Assembly: GCA_030146705.1 (NCBI GenBank)
Contig: JASLBE010000062.1
Location: forward strand, 22,914 to 86,913
DNA length: 64,000 nucleotides
Source of the DNA: Tissierellales bacterium
Lineage (GTDB): Bacteria; Bacillota; Clostridia; Tissierellales; Tissierellaceae
Direction of reading: 5' to 3'
How positions within the stretch are numbered: position 1 is the first letter of the stretch; every line of letters begins with the position of its first letter. A program made the position numbers and the translations under genes. Under the pieces are notes generated by a model. That model saw only the letters and a program-made list of their open reading frames with translations. It ran no database searches and was not told the origin of the DNA. Shown here piece after piece: positions 17,625 through 25,891 of the stretch.

Positions 17625-18062
17625 ATGAAAATTTTATTTGTTTGTACTGGTAATACTTGCAGGAGTCCAATGGCTGAAGGGATTTTAAATAAGCTGGCAA
17701 AAGAAAAAAATTTATCAGTCAGGGGGTCTTCAGCAGGGATTATGACTATGGATGGACTAGAGGCATCTAGAAACAGTATCCTGGCTATGGAAAAAATAGG
17801 CATAGATATAAGCAAGCATAGGTCTAGGCAGGTAAATGCTTCTTTAATAGAAACCAGTGACCTAATATTAACTATGTCTAGGTCTCACAAGATGGCTATT
17901 TTAGGAAGTTATGAGGCTTCTAGGGGTAAGGTTTTTACCCTGCTAGAATATGCAAAAAACATTAGTAAAGATATCCTAGATCCCTATGGTAGGGAGCTAG
18001 AGGTTTATGAAAATACTAGGGAAGAAATAAAAGGGGCGATTGAAGAATGTTTGAAAAGATAA
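17625..18062 (+). CDS. ywlE: low-molecular-weight phosphatase, probable protein-arginine phosphatase (YwlE-like)
   Basis: A 145-residue phosphatase with the P-loop C7-T-G-N-T-C-R13-S and the general-acid Asp in 'ILDPYGRE' near residue 117. Position 11 is Thr. In YwlE a Thr at this position favours phospho-arginine, while tyrosine phosphatases carry Ile there, so protein-arginine phosphatase is the better call. No McsB kinase gene is in the window. AGGAGG precedes the ATG. Its last 16 bases overlap rpiB. Confidence 0.85.
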   Translation: MKILFVCTGNTCRSPMAEGILNKLAKEKNLSVRGSSAGIMTMDGLEASRNSILAMEKIGIDISKHRSRQVNASLIETSDLILTMSRSHKMAILGSYEASRGKVFTLLEYAKNISKDILDPYGRELEVYENTREEIKGAIEECLKR

Positions 18063-18505
18063 AAAAATTAAATGAGGGTAAAAAAATAGGCTTGGGTTCA
18101 GACCACGGTGGTTTTGAATTAAAGGAAGAAGTTAAGGCCTTGCTTGAGGAACTAGGATTAGACTACCTAGACTATGGGACTAATTCTAAGGAGTCAGTAG
18201 ACTATCCTGAATATGGAAAAAAAGTTGCAAAAGGGGTAATGGCTGGAGAAGTTGACCTGGGTATAGTTGTTTGTGGAACAGGAATAGGCATATCCCTAGC
18301 AGCAAATAAGGTTGAGGGAATCAGGTGTGCCCTTTGTGAAAATACTTATTCTGCCAAGATGAGTAGGAGGCATAATAATGCCAATATGCTTTCTCTTGGG
18401 GGAAGGGTCTTAGGTGTTGACTTGGCTAAGGAAATTGTTATGACTTGGTTAAGTGAAGAGTTTGAAGGCGGAAGACATGAAAGAAGAGTAAATATGATAG
18501 AATAA
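18047..18505 (+). CDS. rpiB: ribose 5-phosphate isomerase B
   Basis: Interconverts ribose 5-phosphate and ribulose 5-phosphate. The 152-residue RpiB/LacAB-family protein has 'GSDHGGFELKEEV' at the N-terminus and the active-site Cys in 'VVCGTGIGISLAANK'. 'RCALCENTYSAKMSRRHNNANML' conserves the phosphate-binding Arg and His residues. It overlaps ywlE by 16 bases. It complements the TalC-like gene in the pentose branch. LacA or LacB function is unlikely, because the protein is single and outside any galactose cluster. Confidence 0.93.
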   Translation: MFEKIKKLNEGKKIGLGSDHGGFELKEEVKALLEELGLDYLDYGTNSKESVDYPEYGKKVAKGVMAGEVDLGIVVCGTGIGISLAANKVEGIRCALCENTYSAKMSRRHNNANMLSLGGRVLGVDLAKEIVMTWLSEEFEGGRHERRVNMIE

Positions 18506-18528
18506 TCATTTTAAAATGCTTTTCTTAT

Positions 18529-18537
18529 GATATAATA
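18529..18537 (+). promoter_or_regulatory. extended -10 promoter of upp
   Basis: TGA-TATAAT about 60 bases before the start, with only a weak TTTAAA (18511-18516) upstream. Confidence 0.5.
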
Positions 18538-18596
18538 ATAAAGGATTAAAAATAGTTGATTTAATATGTATAAATTAATAGAAAAGAGGTTTTTAT

Positions 18597-19232
18597 ATGT
18601 CAAAAGTAGTAGTATTTGATCATCCGTTAATAAAACATAAACTTACATTTATAAGATCTAAGGAAACAGGTAGTAAGGAATTTAGGGAACTTGTAACAGA
18701 GGTGTCTATGTTAATGGCATACGAAGTTACTAGAGATATGGAACTTGAAGAAATTGAAATAGAGACTCCAGTAACAAAGACTAAGTCAGAGGTAATATCA
18801 GGAAAAAAAGTGGGCTTAATCCCAATACTTAGGGCAGGGCTTGGAATGGTTGATGGTATGCTTAGGATTATACCTTCAGCAAGGGTTGGCCATGTTGGAC
18901 TTTACAGGGATCCAAAAACTTTAGAACCAGTAGAATACTACTGTAAGTTGCCTCAAGACTTAAAAGATAGGGACCTTATAGTATTAGACCCTATGCTAGC
19001 AACTGGTGGTTCAGCAACAGCAGCAGTTCAATTTTTAAAAAATAAGGGAGCCAGCCCAGAAAGCATTAAGCTTGTATGTTTAATTAGCTCTAGGGAAGGT
19101 ATAGAAGCTGTTCAAAAAGCCCATCCAGAAATAGACATATATGTTGCAGCTATAGACGATAAATTAGATGATGAAGCATATATAGTTCCAGGCTTAGGAG
19201 ATGCAGGGGATAGACTTTTCGGAACTAAATAG
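18597..19232 (+). CDS. upp: uracil phosphoribosyltransferase
   Basis: Salvages uracil with PRPP to form UMP. The 211 residues are the standard length. '[12 protein letters not shown]' at the N-terminus, '[13 protein letters not shown]' near 76-88, the PRPP loop '[15 protein letters not shown]' near 128-142 and the C-terminal uracil-binding '[16 protein letters not shown]' are all present. AGAGG is upstream of the ATG. It is followed 21 bases later by tagO, a neighbour pair common in Firmicutes. Confidence 0.97.
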   Translation: MSKVVVFDHPLIKHKLTFIRSKETGSKEFRELVTEVSMLMAYEVTRDMELEEIEIETPVTKTKSEVISGKKVGLIPILRAGLGMVDGMLRIIPSARVGHVGLYRDPKTLEPVEYYCKLPQDLKDRDLIVLDPMLATGGSATAAVQFLKNKGASPESIKLVCLISSREGIEAVQKAHPEIDIYVAAIDDKLDDEAYIVPGLGDAGDRLFGTK

Positions 19233-19253
19233 TAATTAGAGGAGTGGAATATC

Positions 19254-20366
19254 TTGTTTAGTAATTATATTTTGCCACTACTAGTATCTTTCCTTATAGC
19301 TTTTATAGCTACACCAGTTGTGAGGAAGATAGCCATAAAAGTGGGAGCAGTAGATATACCTAAAGACAACAGAAGAATGCATAAAAAGCCAATTCCATTT
19401 TTAGGTGGAGTGGCAATATATATTGCTACAGTTATGGGGATATTGATTTTTATGCCACTTAAAAGTTCCACCACCCTAGCCTTTATCTTAGGTGGAACAC
19501 TAATAATGTTAACTGGTTTAATAGATGACTTTATGGACCTAAGCCCCAAGAAAAAGCTCTTGCTTCAAATTATAGGAGCCTTTATCTTGGTCTTAGGTGG
19601 AGTTACTATTAAGACCCTAACCTATCCATTTACAGCAAGTGGAACAAATAAGGTCATACAATTAACAACTGGATTTTCACTAGTAATAACTATTTTTTGG
19701 ATAGTTGGTATTACAAATACAATCAACCTAATAGATGGTCTAGATGGACTATCAGCAGGAGTTACAGCTATTTCTAGCATAACTCTTATGGTTGTTGCCT
19801 ATAAGCTAGGCTATAAGGAAACAGTTGTAATATCGGGGATACTAGCAGGGAGTACCCTGGGATTTTTACCCTATAATTTTAACCCAGCCAAGATATTTAT
19901 GGGAGATGCAGGAGCCTTATTTTTAGGCTATATGCTCTCAGCCATTTCCATAGAAGGGGTTATGAAGTCTTCAGCTGCCATAGCCGTAGTAGTTCCAATA
20001 ATGATACTGGGAATACCAATTTTTGATACCACCTTTGCTATTTGCAGGAGGTTGGCTAAGGGACAGCACCCAATGCAGGCAGACAAGGGACACCTCCACC
20101 ATAGACTCTTAAGGAGGGGCTACTCCCAAAGGCAGACTGTAATGATACTTTATGGAATATCTATGCTTTTTGGTGCCATAGCCATATCAATTACTAGGGT
20201 TAATAGTAGGAAATCAGTAGAGTTATCCCTAATATTATTTTTGGCAGCCATAATATTTGCAGTTGCAATAGGAAGGTTTGAAAAAAAAAGAGAAGAAAAA
20301 GATGAGACTAGTAAGATAGAAGATAAGAGCTTTGGAGAAAAGATACAAAGAGATAAGAAAGCTTAG
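19254..20366 (+). CDS. tagO: undecaprenyl-phosphate GlcNAc-1-phosphate transferase (TagO/WecA family)
   Basis: Transfers GlcNAc-1-phosphate from UDP-GlcNAc to undecaprenyl phosphate, starting wall teichoic acid or related polymer synthesis. The 370-residue polytopic membrane protein has 'GGVAIY', 'GLIDDFMDL' (Mg-binding DD), 'TNTINLIDGLDGLSAG', 'FMGDAGALFLG' and 'KGHLHHRLLRRG'. About 10-11 helices end before a charged C-terminal tail (about 340-370). The start is TTG at 19254, supported by GAGGAG about 11 bases upstream. The next gene makes UDP-ManNAc, which fits a linkage-unit role. Confidence 0.92.
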   Translation: MFSNYILPLLVSFLIAFIATPVVRKIAIKVGAVDIPKDNRRMHKKPIPFLGGVAIYIATVMGILIFMPLKSSTTLAFILGGTLIMLTGLIDDFMDLSPKKKLLLQIIGAFILVLGGVTIKTLTYPFTASGTNKVIQLTTGFSLVITIFWIVGITNTINLIDGLDGLSAGVTAISSITLMVVAYKLGYKETVVISGILAGSTLGFLPYNFNPAKIFMGDAGALFLGYMLSAISIEGVMKSSAAIAVVVPIMILGIPIFDTTFAICRRLAKGQHPMQADKGHLHHRLLRRGYSQRQTVMILYGISMLFGAIAISITRVNSRKSVELSLILFLAAIIFAVAIGRFEKKREEKDETSKIEDKSFGEKIQRDKKA

Positions 20367-20377
20367 GAGGTATTTAC

Positions 20378-21487
20378 ATGAAGGTTATGACTGTATTTGG
20401 GACCAGGCCAGAGGGAATAAAAATGGCTCCTATTGTTAAGGAACTAGAAAAAAGAGAGGGTGTTGAGTCAATAGTATGTATAACTGCCCAGCATAGGGAA
20501 ATGTTAGACCAGGTACTTGACTTGTTTGAAATAAAACCCAACTATGACTTAAACATATTTAAGCCAGGCCAGACCCTGACAGATATTACCAACAAGGCCC
20601 TTAAGGGCTTGGAAGATGTAATAAAGAAGGAAAGACCAGATGTACTTTTGGTCCAAGGTGATACAACAACAGTTTTCGCAGGAGCCCTAGCAGGCTTTTA
20701 CCAAAGAGTTAAAATAGGCCATGTTGAGGCAGGGCTTAGGAGTGGTAACATATACTCACCCTATCCAGAAGAAGCAAACAGGAAGATGACTGGAATTATT
20801 ACAAACTATCATTTTGCACCTACTAGGAGGAATAAGGATAACTTATTGAAAGAAGGTTATACTAGTGATAACATATATATAACAGGGAACACTGTTATAG
20901 ATGCACTTAAATATACAGTGAAGGATGATTATGAATTCCAAATGGACTTACTTAACAATTTGGACTATGATAAGAGTAGGATGATACTTTTAACAGCCCA
21001 TAGGAGAGAAAACCTAGGAAGGCCAATGGAAAATATTTTTACGGCTATTAAGGACATAGTTAATAAGTATGATGATGTAGAAGTTATTTTCCCAATCCAT
21101 TTAAATCCAAAGGTTAGGGAAATAGCCAACAGGATATTAAAGCATAAGAGGATCCATATGGTTGAACCAATGGACTATGAGCCATTTACCAACCTTATGG
21201 CTAGGGTAGACCTAGTTGTAACTGATTCTGGTGGACTTCAAGAAGAGGCACCAACCCTTGGAAAGCCAGTTTTAGTAGTTAGGGAGGAAACAGAAAGACC
21301 AGAAGGTATAGAGTCTGGTACAGCTAAACTTGTTGGAACTAATTATAAAAATATTTATGAAGAGTTAGATAATCTTCTATCAAACCCTGATGAATACAAA
21401 AATATGGCCAATGCAGTAAACCCTTATGGTGATGGGCAGGCGGCCAAAAAAATAGTTGATGTTTTACTAGAAGATTTTAAAAAATAA
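20378..21487 (+). CDS. mnaA: UDP-N-acetylglucosamine 2-epimerase (non-hydrolysing)
   Basis: Interconverts UDP-GlcNAc and UDP-ManNAc for wall polymer linkage units. The 369-residue two-domain Rossmann (GT-B-like) protein has 'FGTRPEGIKMAP' (7-18), 'QGDTTTVFAGALAG' (about 89-102), 'HVEAGLRSGN' (about 109-118), 'LLTAHRRENLG' (about 205-215) and 'TDSGGLQEEAP' (about 280-290). AGGAGG lies 8 bases before the ATG and the gene is 11 bases from tagO, so they are in one operon. Confidence 0.95.
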   Translation: MKVMTVFGTRPEGIKMAPIVKELEKREGVESIVCITAQHREMLDQVLDLFEIKPNYDLNIFKPGQTLTDITNKALKGLEDVIKKERPDVLLVQGDTTTVFAGALAGFYQRVKIGHVEAGLRSGNIYSPYPEEANRKMTGIITNYHFAPTRRNKDNLLKEGYTSDNIYITGNTVIDALKYTVKDDYEFQMDLLNNLDYDKSRMILLTAHRRENLGRPMENIFTAIKDIVNKYDDVEVIFPIHLNPKVREIANRILKHKRIHMVEPMDYEPFTNLMARVDLVVTDSGGLQEEAPTLGKPVLVVREETERPEGIESGTAKLVGTNYKNIYEELDNLLSNPDEYKNMANAVNPYGDGQAAKKIVDVLLEDFKK

Positions 21488-21518
21488 GTGGAACTAAGGT
21501 TTCTGGAGTTGATTTGAG

Positions 21519-22901
21519 ATGGATAAAAGGCTTAAGGAGCTTAGTAGAAGCATAAGGATGATAGAAGGTATATTAAATTATGCTTATGAAGGCTATGTTT
21601 TAGTGGACTCAGAGGGAAAGGTAGTTATGATGCAGTATGATAAGCTACTAGGCATTGAAGAAGAAGGGGCTGTTGGAAGACCTGTAGAGGATATTATAGA
21701 AAATACTAGGATGCATATTGTGGTAAAAACTGGGGTTGAAGAAATTAGGCATGTCCAGAGAATCCAGGGCCACGATATGATAACAAACAGGATACCTATT
21801 ATTATAGATGGTAAGATAATAGGTGGTCTTGGAACAGTTCTCTTTAAAGACATAGATGAGATGAAGGACCTGGCCCATAAATTACTGGACCTCCAGTCTA
21901 GGATAAATAAATATCAAGTAGAGTTAAAAAGGATAGAGGGTGTTGAGCATTCATTTGACAATATTTTAACAAAGAATCCTAAAATGACCTATTTAAAGAG
22001 CATAGGGAAAAAGGCAGCAGAAACTAATTCTACTGTTTTAATTACAGGAGAAAGTGGAACTGGTAAGGAACTTTTTGCCCAGGCTATCCATAAGGCTAGT
22101 TATAGGAAAGATGGACCCTTCATAGCCATAAATTGTGGGGCTATTCCAAAAGGATTAATTGAAGCTGAACTTTTTGGGTATAAAGAAGGTGCATTCACTG
22201 GAGCTAGTGAAAAGGGGAAAATAGGAAAATTTGAGATGGCATCTGGAGGGACCTTATTCCTGGATGAAATAGGGAATATGTCTTTAGATATGCAGGTTAA
22301 ACTCCTAAGGGTTTTAGAGACTAAAGAGTTTGATCCGATTGGTGGTAATGAAAAAATAGACTTAGATGCAAGGATTATTGCTGCTACAAATGAGAATTTG
22401 GAAGAAGAAATAAAACTTGGAAATTTCAGGGAGGACCTTTACTATAGGTTAAATGTAATTTCAATTGATATCCCTCCTTTAAGAGAGCGGCTTGAAGATG
22501 TAGAGATAATTGCAGAAAGTATAATAGATAAGTTATCTTTAGAAATGGACATAGACAAAAAAATAATGACTAAAGAGGCCTTGGATATCCTATCTAGTTA
22601 TGATTGGCCAGGCAATGTAAGAGAGCTTAGGAATATACTAGAGAGGGCTATGACCCTATCTAGTAGTAAACATATAAGACCGCAGGACATAGCTGAAAGA
22701 GTCCTATACAAGACCAATAATGATAGGTATTTGAGCCTGGGTCTAGGTAGCAAGACCCTAGATGAAATAGTTGAGGAAACAGAAAAAAATGCCATCTTGG
22801 CTGCCCTAGAAATTTGCAAGGGCAATAAGACTGAAGTGGCCAAGCTTTTGGGTATTCATAGGACATCTTTATATAGACGGATGGATAAATATAAGATATA
22901 A
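21519..22901 (+). CDS. sigma-54-dependent transcriptional activator (PAS, AAA+, Fis-type HTH)
   Basis: A 460-residue bacterial enhancer-binding protein. It has an N-terminal PAS-like sensor (about 12-120) and a coiled linker (about 115-145). The AAA+ domain has Walker A GESGTGKE at 177-184, the sigma-54-contacting GAFTGA loop at 224-229, Walker B GGTLFLDEIG at 243-252 and the Arg-finger region near 'REDLYYRL'. A C-terminal Fis-type helix-turn-helix is at about 425-458 (NKTEVAKLLGIHRTSLYRRM). The GAFTGA loop is intact, so it should activate sigma-54 RNA polymerase. The gene lies immediately upstream of a palindrome-rich gap and a -24/-12 promoter that drives thl. Its signal is unknown. No rpoN is in the window. 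Confidence 0.93.
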   Translation: MDKRLKELSRSIRMIEGILNYAYEGYVLVDSEGKVVMMQYDKLLGIEEEGAVGRPVEDIIENTRMHIVVKTGVEEIRHVQRIQGHDMITNRIPIIIDGKIIGGLGTVLFKDIDEMKDLAHKLLDLQSRINKYQVELKRIEGVEHSFDNILTKNPKMTYLKSIGKKAAETNSTVLITGESGTGKELFAQAIHKASYRKDGPFIAINCGAIPKGLIEAELFGYKEGAFTGASEKGKIGKFEMASGGTLFLDEIGNMSLDMQVKLLRVLETKEFDPIGGNEKIDLDARIIAATNENLEEEIKLGNFREDLYYRLNVISIDIPPLRERLEDVEIIAESIIDKLSLEMDIDKKIMTKEALDILSSYDWPGNVRELRNILERAMTLSSSKHIRPQDIAERVLYKTNNDRYLSLGLGSKTLDEIVEETEKNAILAALEICKGNKTEVAKLLGIHRTSLYRRMDKYKI

Positions 22902-22906
22902 TTATC

Positions 22907-22955
22907 GTACATATACCGATACACCGATAAATTATAGGTGTATCTATTTATGTAC
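22907..22955. repeat. 49-bp nested inverted repeat after the sigma-54 activator gene
   Basis: GTACATA (22907-22913) and TATGTAC (22949-22955) form the outer arms. ATACACC (22919-22925) and GGTGTAT (22937-22943) form the inner arms. Five-base gaps separate outer and inner arms on both sides, so the whole element is symmetric. It may be an activator-binding site or a transcript-end hairpin; no strong T-run follows. Confidence 0.75.
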
Positions 22956-22992
22956 AAAATAGAGTGATAAATTTAATTATTGTTCTATTTTG
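22955..22992. repeat. inverted repeat CAAAATAGA...TCTATTTTG
   Basis: Nine-base perfect arms (22955-22963 and 22984-22992) around a 20-base A/T-rich centre. A second overlapping palindrome, TTTTGT-CAC-ACAAAA, lies at 22988-23002. Both are possible upstream activating sites 90-150 bases from the sigma-54 promoter. Confidence 0.55.
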
Positions 22993-22996
22993 TCAC

Positions 22997-23023
22997 ACAA
23001 AAATTTATAATATAAATTTTTGT
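22997..23023. repeat. 27-bp A/T palindrome
   Basis: Perfect 13-base arms, ACAAAAATTTATA and TATAAATTTTTGT, around a single central A at 23010. It lies about 70 bases upstream of the -24 element. Confidence 0.7.
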
Positions 23024-23091
23024 ATAGAAATTCAAATGGCCAAAGGTGTAGTTTTCAAGCTTAGTTATTGATTATTTTATAATTAACAACA

Positions 23092-23108
23092 TTGGCACGA
23101 AAAATGCA
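23092..23108 (+). promoter_or_regulatory. sigma-54 (-24/-12) promoter of thl
   Basis: TTGGCACGAAAAATGCA. The invariant GG (23094-23095) and GC (23106-23107) are separated by exactly 10 bases, and TTGGCACG matches the -24 consensus completely. The -12 half is ATGCA instead of TTGCA. Predicted transcription start is near 23119, 47 bases before thl. The adjacent upstream gene encodes a GAFTGA-containing activator. Confidence 0.88.
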
Positions 23109-23165
23109 ACTACACTTATTGTAAGGCTATTGAAAATAAATTTTTTATAAAATAGGAGGATTTGT

Positions 23166-24347
23166 ATGAAAAAAGTAGTAATTGCGTCAGCAGTAAGAAC
23201 AGCTTTAGGATCTTTTGGGGGTTCTCTTAAGGACGTACCAGCTGTAGAATTAGGTAGATTAGTAGTAGAAGAAGCTATTAAAAGAGCTAATGTTGAAAAA
23301 GACCAAATAAACGAATTAATATTTGGTAACGTTTTACAAGCAGGTCTTGGACAAAATGTTGCTAGGCAAGTATCTGTTGCAGCAGGAATACCAATAGAAG
23401 TACCTTCTTATACAATCAATAAAGTATGTGGATCAGGCTTAAAGGCAGTTGCATTAGCAGCTCAAGCTATCTTAGCTGGAGATGCTGAAATAGTTGTAGC
23501 TGGTGGTACTGAAAACATGAGTAGGGCTCCATACGCTTTAGAAAAAGCTAGATGGGGACAAAGAATGGGAGACGGAAAAATTGTAGACGTTATGATTAAA
23601 GACGGTCTATGGGATGCTTTCAACAATTACCATATGGGAATGACAGCTGAAAACATTGCAGAACAATGGAACTTAACTAGGGAAATGCAAGATGAATTTG
23701 CAGCTAACAGTCAAAACAAGGCTGAAGCAGCTATAAAAGCTGGTAAGTTCAAAGATGAAATTGTTCCAGTTGAAATCCCACAAAGAAAAGGGGATCCTGT
23801 AATATTTGATACTGACGAGTTTGTAAGATTCGGAGTAACTGCAGAAGCAATTTCTAAATTAAGACCAGCATTCAAAAGAGATGGTGGTACAGTAACAGCA
23901 GCTAATGCTTCAGGAATAAACGATGGTGCAGCAGCATTTGTAGTAATGACTGAAGAAAAAGCTAAGGAATTAGGAATAGAACCATTAGCTACTATAGCTT
24001 CTTATGCTTCAGCAGGTGTTGACCCAAGTATAATGGGAACTGGACCAATTCCATCAAGTAGATTAGCTATGGAAAAAGCTGGTATAACAGTAGAAGACTT
24101 AGACTTAATAGAAGCTAACGAAGCTTTCGCAGCTCAATCATTAGCAGTAGCTAAGGATTTAAACTTCGATATGTCTAAAGTAAACGTTAATGGTGGAGCA
24201 ATTGCTATAGGTCACCCTATAGGAGCTTCAGGTGCTAGAATATTAGTTACTTTACTACACGAAATGAAAAAACGTGATTCTAAAAAAGGTCTTGCTACAC
24301 TTTGTATAGGTGGAGGACAAGGAATCGCTATGGTAGTTGAAAGATAA
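23166..24347 (+). CDS. thlA: acetyl-CoA C-acetyltransferase (thiolase)
   Basis: Interconverts two acetyl-CoA with acetoacetyl-CoA and CoA. The 393-residue thiolase has the nucleophilic Cys88 in '[11 protein letters not shown]', the catalytic His in '[15 protein letters not shown]' (near 349) and the second Cys in '[12 protein letters not shown]' (near 379). AGGAGG precedes the ATG. Arginine codons are mostly AGA, marking a highly expressed gene. It is first in a cluster with CoA-transferase subunits and a short-chain fatty acid carrier. This suggests catabolism of acetoacetate or butyrate, and handling of the acetoacetate made by Kce. Transcription probably starts at the sigma-54 promoter at 23092. 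Confidence 0.95.
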   Translation: MKKVVIASAVRTALGSFGGSLKDVPAVELGRLVVEEAIKRANVEKDQINELIFGNVLQAGLGQNVARQVSVAAGIPIEVPSYTINKVCGSGLKAVALAAQAILAGDAEIVVAGGTENMSRAPYALEKARWGQRMGDGKIVDVMIKDGLWDAFNNYHMGMTAENIAEQWNLTREMQDEFAANSQNKAEAAIKAGKFKDEIVPVEIPQRKGDPVIFDTDEFVRFGVTAEAISKLRPAFKRDGGTVTAANASGINDGAAAFVVMTEEKAKELGIEPLATIASYASAGVDPSIMGTGPIPSSRLAMEKAGITVEDLDLIEANEAFAAQSLAVAKDLNFDMSKVNVNGGAIAIGHPIGASGARILVTLLHEMKKRDSKKGLATLCIGGGQGIAMVVER

Positions 24348-24372
24348 TATAATTATTTAATAAAAAAATACC

Positions 24373-24414
24373 ATCAAACTTAATAAGTCGGCTTGCCCGG
24401 CTTATTGGTTTGAT
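24373..24414 (+). other. long hairpin between thl and the CoA-transferase genes
   Basis: ATCAAAC (24373-24379) pairs with GTTTGAT (24408-24414), and AATAAG (24382-24387) with CTTATT (24401-24406). A GC-rich apical loop lies between. No T-run follows, so a partial terminator or an mRNA processing/stability element is possible. Confidence 0.65.
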
Positions 24415-24465
24415 ATAATATATATTTGATATACTGAAAACTTATAAAAATAAGGAGGTAATTTT

Positions 24466-25131
24466 GTGAATAAAATAGTGAGCTTAGAAGACGCTTTAAG
24501 TCATATAGAAGATGGTATGACTATAATGGTTGGAGGCTTTTTAAACTGTGGAGCTCCTCTTAGAATTTTAGAAGCTTTAGCAGAAAAAGGAGTTAAAGAC
24601 TTAACTTTAATAGGAAATGACACAGGATTTGTTGAAAATGGTGTAGGTAAATTAGTTGTTAACAAACAAATTAAGAACCTTGTTGCTACACATATAGGAA
24701 CAAACAGGGAAACTGGTAACCAAATGAACTCTGGTGAAATGAATGTAACTTTAGTTCCTCAAGGAACTTTAGCTGAAAGAGTTAGGTCAGCAGCAGCTGG
24801 ACTTGGCGGTTTCTTAACACCAACTGGAATTGGTACAATCGTAGAAGAAGGAAAAGAAAAAATAACTGTTGATGGTAAGGAATATATACTAGAAAAACCT
24901 ATAAGAGCAGATGTTGCTTTAATAGTTGGTCATTCAGTTGATAAATCTGGAAACATAGTTTACAGAGGAGCTACAAGAAACTTTAACGAACTTATGGCTG
25001 GTGCAGCTGATGTAGTTATAGTTGAAGCAGAAGAGATTGTTGAAGTAGGAGAATTAGATCCAGCTCATGTTGTGACTCCTGGTATATTTGTTGATTATAT
25101 AGTAGACGGAGGTGCACTAGATAATGAATAA
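24466..25131 (+). CDS. atoD: 3-oxoacid/butyrate-acetoacetate CoA-transferase subunit A
   Basis: The alpha subunit of a two-subunit class I CoA-transferase, which moves CoA between acyl-CoA and acetoacetate. The 221 residues begin with '[19 protein letters not shown]', the family glycine-rich loop (about residues 11-29). 'GNDTG' and '[24 protein letters not shown]' come later. The start is GTG at 24466 behind a strong AGGAGGT. Its end overlaps the beta-subunit gene by 8 bases, ensuring equal synthesis. Linkage to thiolase and an AtoE-like carrier favours acetoacetate with butyrate or acetate as acids. Confidence 0.92.
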   Translation: MNKIVSLEDALSHIEDGMTIMVGGFLNCGAPLRILEALAEKGVKDLTLIGNDTGFVENGVGKLVVNKQIKNLVATHIGTNRETGNQMNSGEMNVTLVPQGTLAERVRSAAAGLGGFLTPTGIGTIVEEGKEKITVDGKEYILEKPIRADVALIVGHSVDKSGNIVYRGATRNFNELMAGAADVVIVEAEEIVEVGELDPAHVVTPGIFVDYIVDGGALDNE

Positions 25132-25780
25132 TAAAGAAATTATTACAAGAAGAGTAGCTAAAGAAGTACAAGATGGTGATGTTGTTAACTTAGGTATAGG
25201 AATGCCAACTATGGTTGCTAACTATCTAGAAGATGGTGTAGAGGCTATGTTCCAATCAGAAAATGGTTTCTTAGGAATAGGACCTGCTCCTAAAGAAGGA
25301 GAAGAAGACTGGGATATAGTAAATGCTGGTGGACAACCTTCTTCAATAAAACCTGGAGGAATGTTCTTTGATTCAGCAACTTCTTTCTTAATAATTCGTG
25401 GTGGACACGTTGATATGACTGTTTTAGGTGCCCTACAAGTTGACCAAGAAGGTAACTTAGCTAACTGGATGATTCCAGGAAAAATGGTTCCAGGAATGGG
25501 TGGAGCTATGGACTTAGTTGTTGGAGCTAAAAAAGTTATAGTAGCTATGGAACACTTAACTAAAAAAGGAGAGCACAAAATCCTTAAAAAGTGTGAATTA
25601 CCATTAACAGCTGCTAACCAAGTTAATATGATAGTAACAGAAATGGGAGTTATGGAAGTAACTGACAAGGGCTTAGTATTAACTGAAATAAATGAAGATT
25701 ATACAGTTGAACAAGTTAAGGAAGCTACTGGTGCAGACTTAATAATTGCTGATGATCTTAAGAAAATGGATTATATGTAA
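25124..25780 (+). CDS. atoA: 3-oxoacid/butyrate-acetoacetate CoA-transferase subunit B
   Basis: The beta subunit carrying the catalytic glutamate: Glu46 in '[11 protein letters not shown]' forms the acyl-glutamyl and CoA-thioester intermediates. '[15 protein letters not shown]' is near 21-35, '[15 protein letters not shown]' near 98-112 and 'GMGGAMDLV' near 125-133. At 218 residues it is the usual length. It overlaps atoD by 8 bases. In lysine fermenters this enzyme takes CoA from butyryl-CoA onto acetoacetate, releasing butyrate. Here it would process the Kce product from the distant kal-kce operon. Confidence 0.93.
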   Translation: MNNKEIITRRVAKEVQDGDVVNLGIGMPTMVANYLEDGVEAMFQSENGFLGIGPAPKEGEEDWDIVNAGGQPSSIKPGGMFFDSATSFLIIRGGHVDMTVLGALQVDQEGNLANWMIPGKMVPGMGGAMDLVVGAKKVIVAMEHLTKKGEHKILKKCELPLTAANQVNMIVTEMGVMEVTDKGLVLTEINEDYTVEQVKEATGADLIIADDLKKMDYM

Positions 25781-25805
25781 AATATAATATAAATATTACT
25801 AGTGA

Positions 25806-25829
25806 GGCGCTTATGTTTTCATAAGCGCC
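25806..25829 (+). other. GC-rich perfect hairpin between atoA and the fatty acid transporter
   Basis: A 10-bp stem GGCGCTTATG/CATAAGCGCC with a TTTT loop and no T-tract. It is a likely mRNA stabiliser or partial terminator separating enzyme from transporter expression. Confidence 0.7.
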
Positions 25830-25891
25830 ATATCTAGGTGTCTAGTTTTAAATAGAATCTCTCAAACAAATACAAATTAAGGAGGGTATTT

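Noticed and set aside
24409..24440. A sigma-A or sigma-54 promoter directly before atoD
   Set aside because: TTGATA and TATACT are only 14 bases apart and no GG-N10-GC pair exists, so the genes probably depend on the thl promoter.
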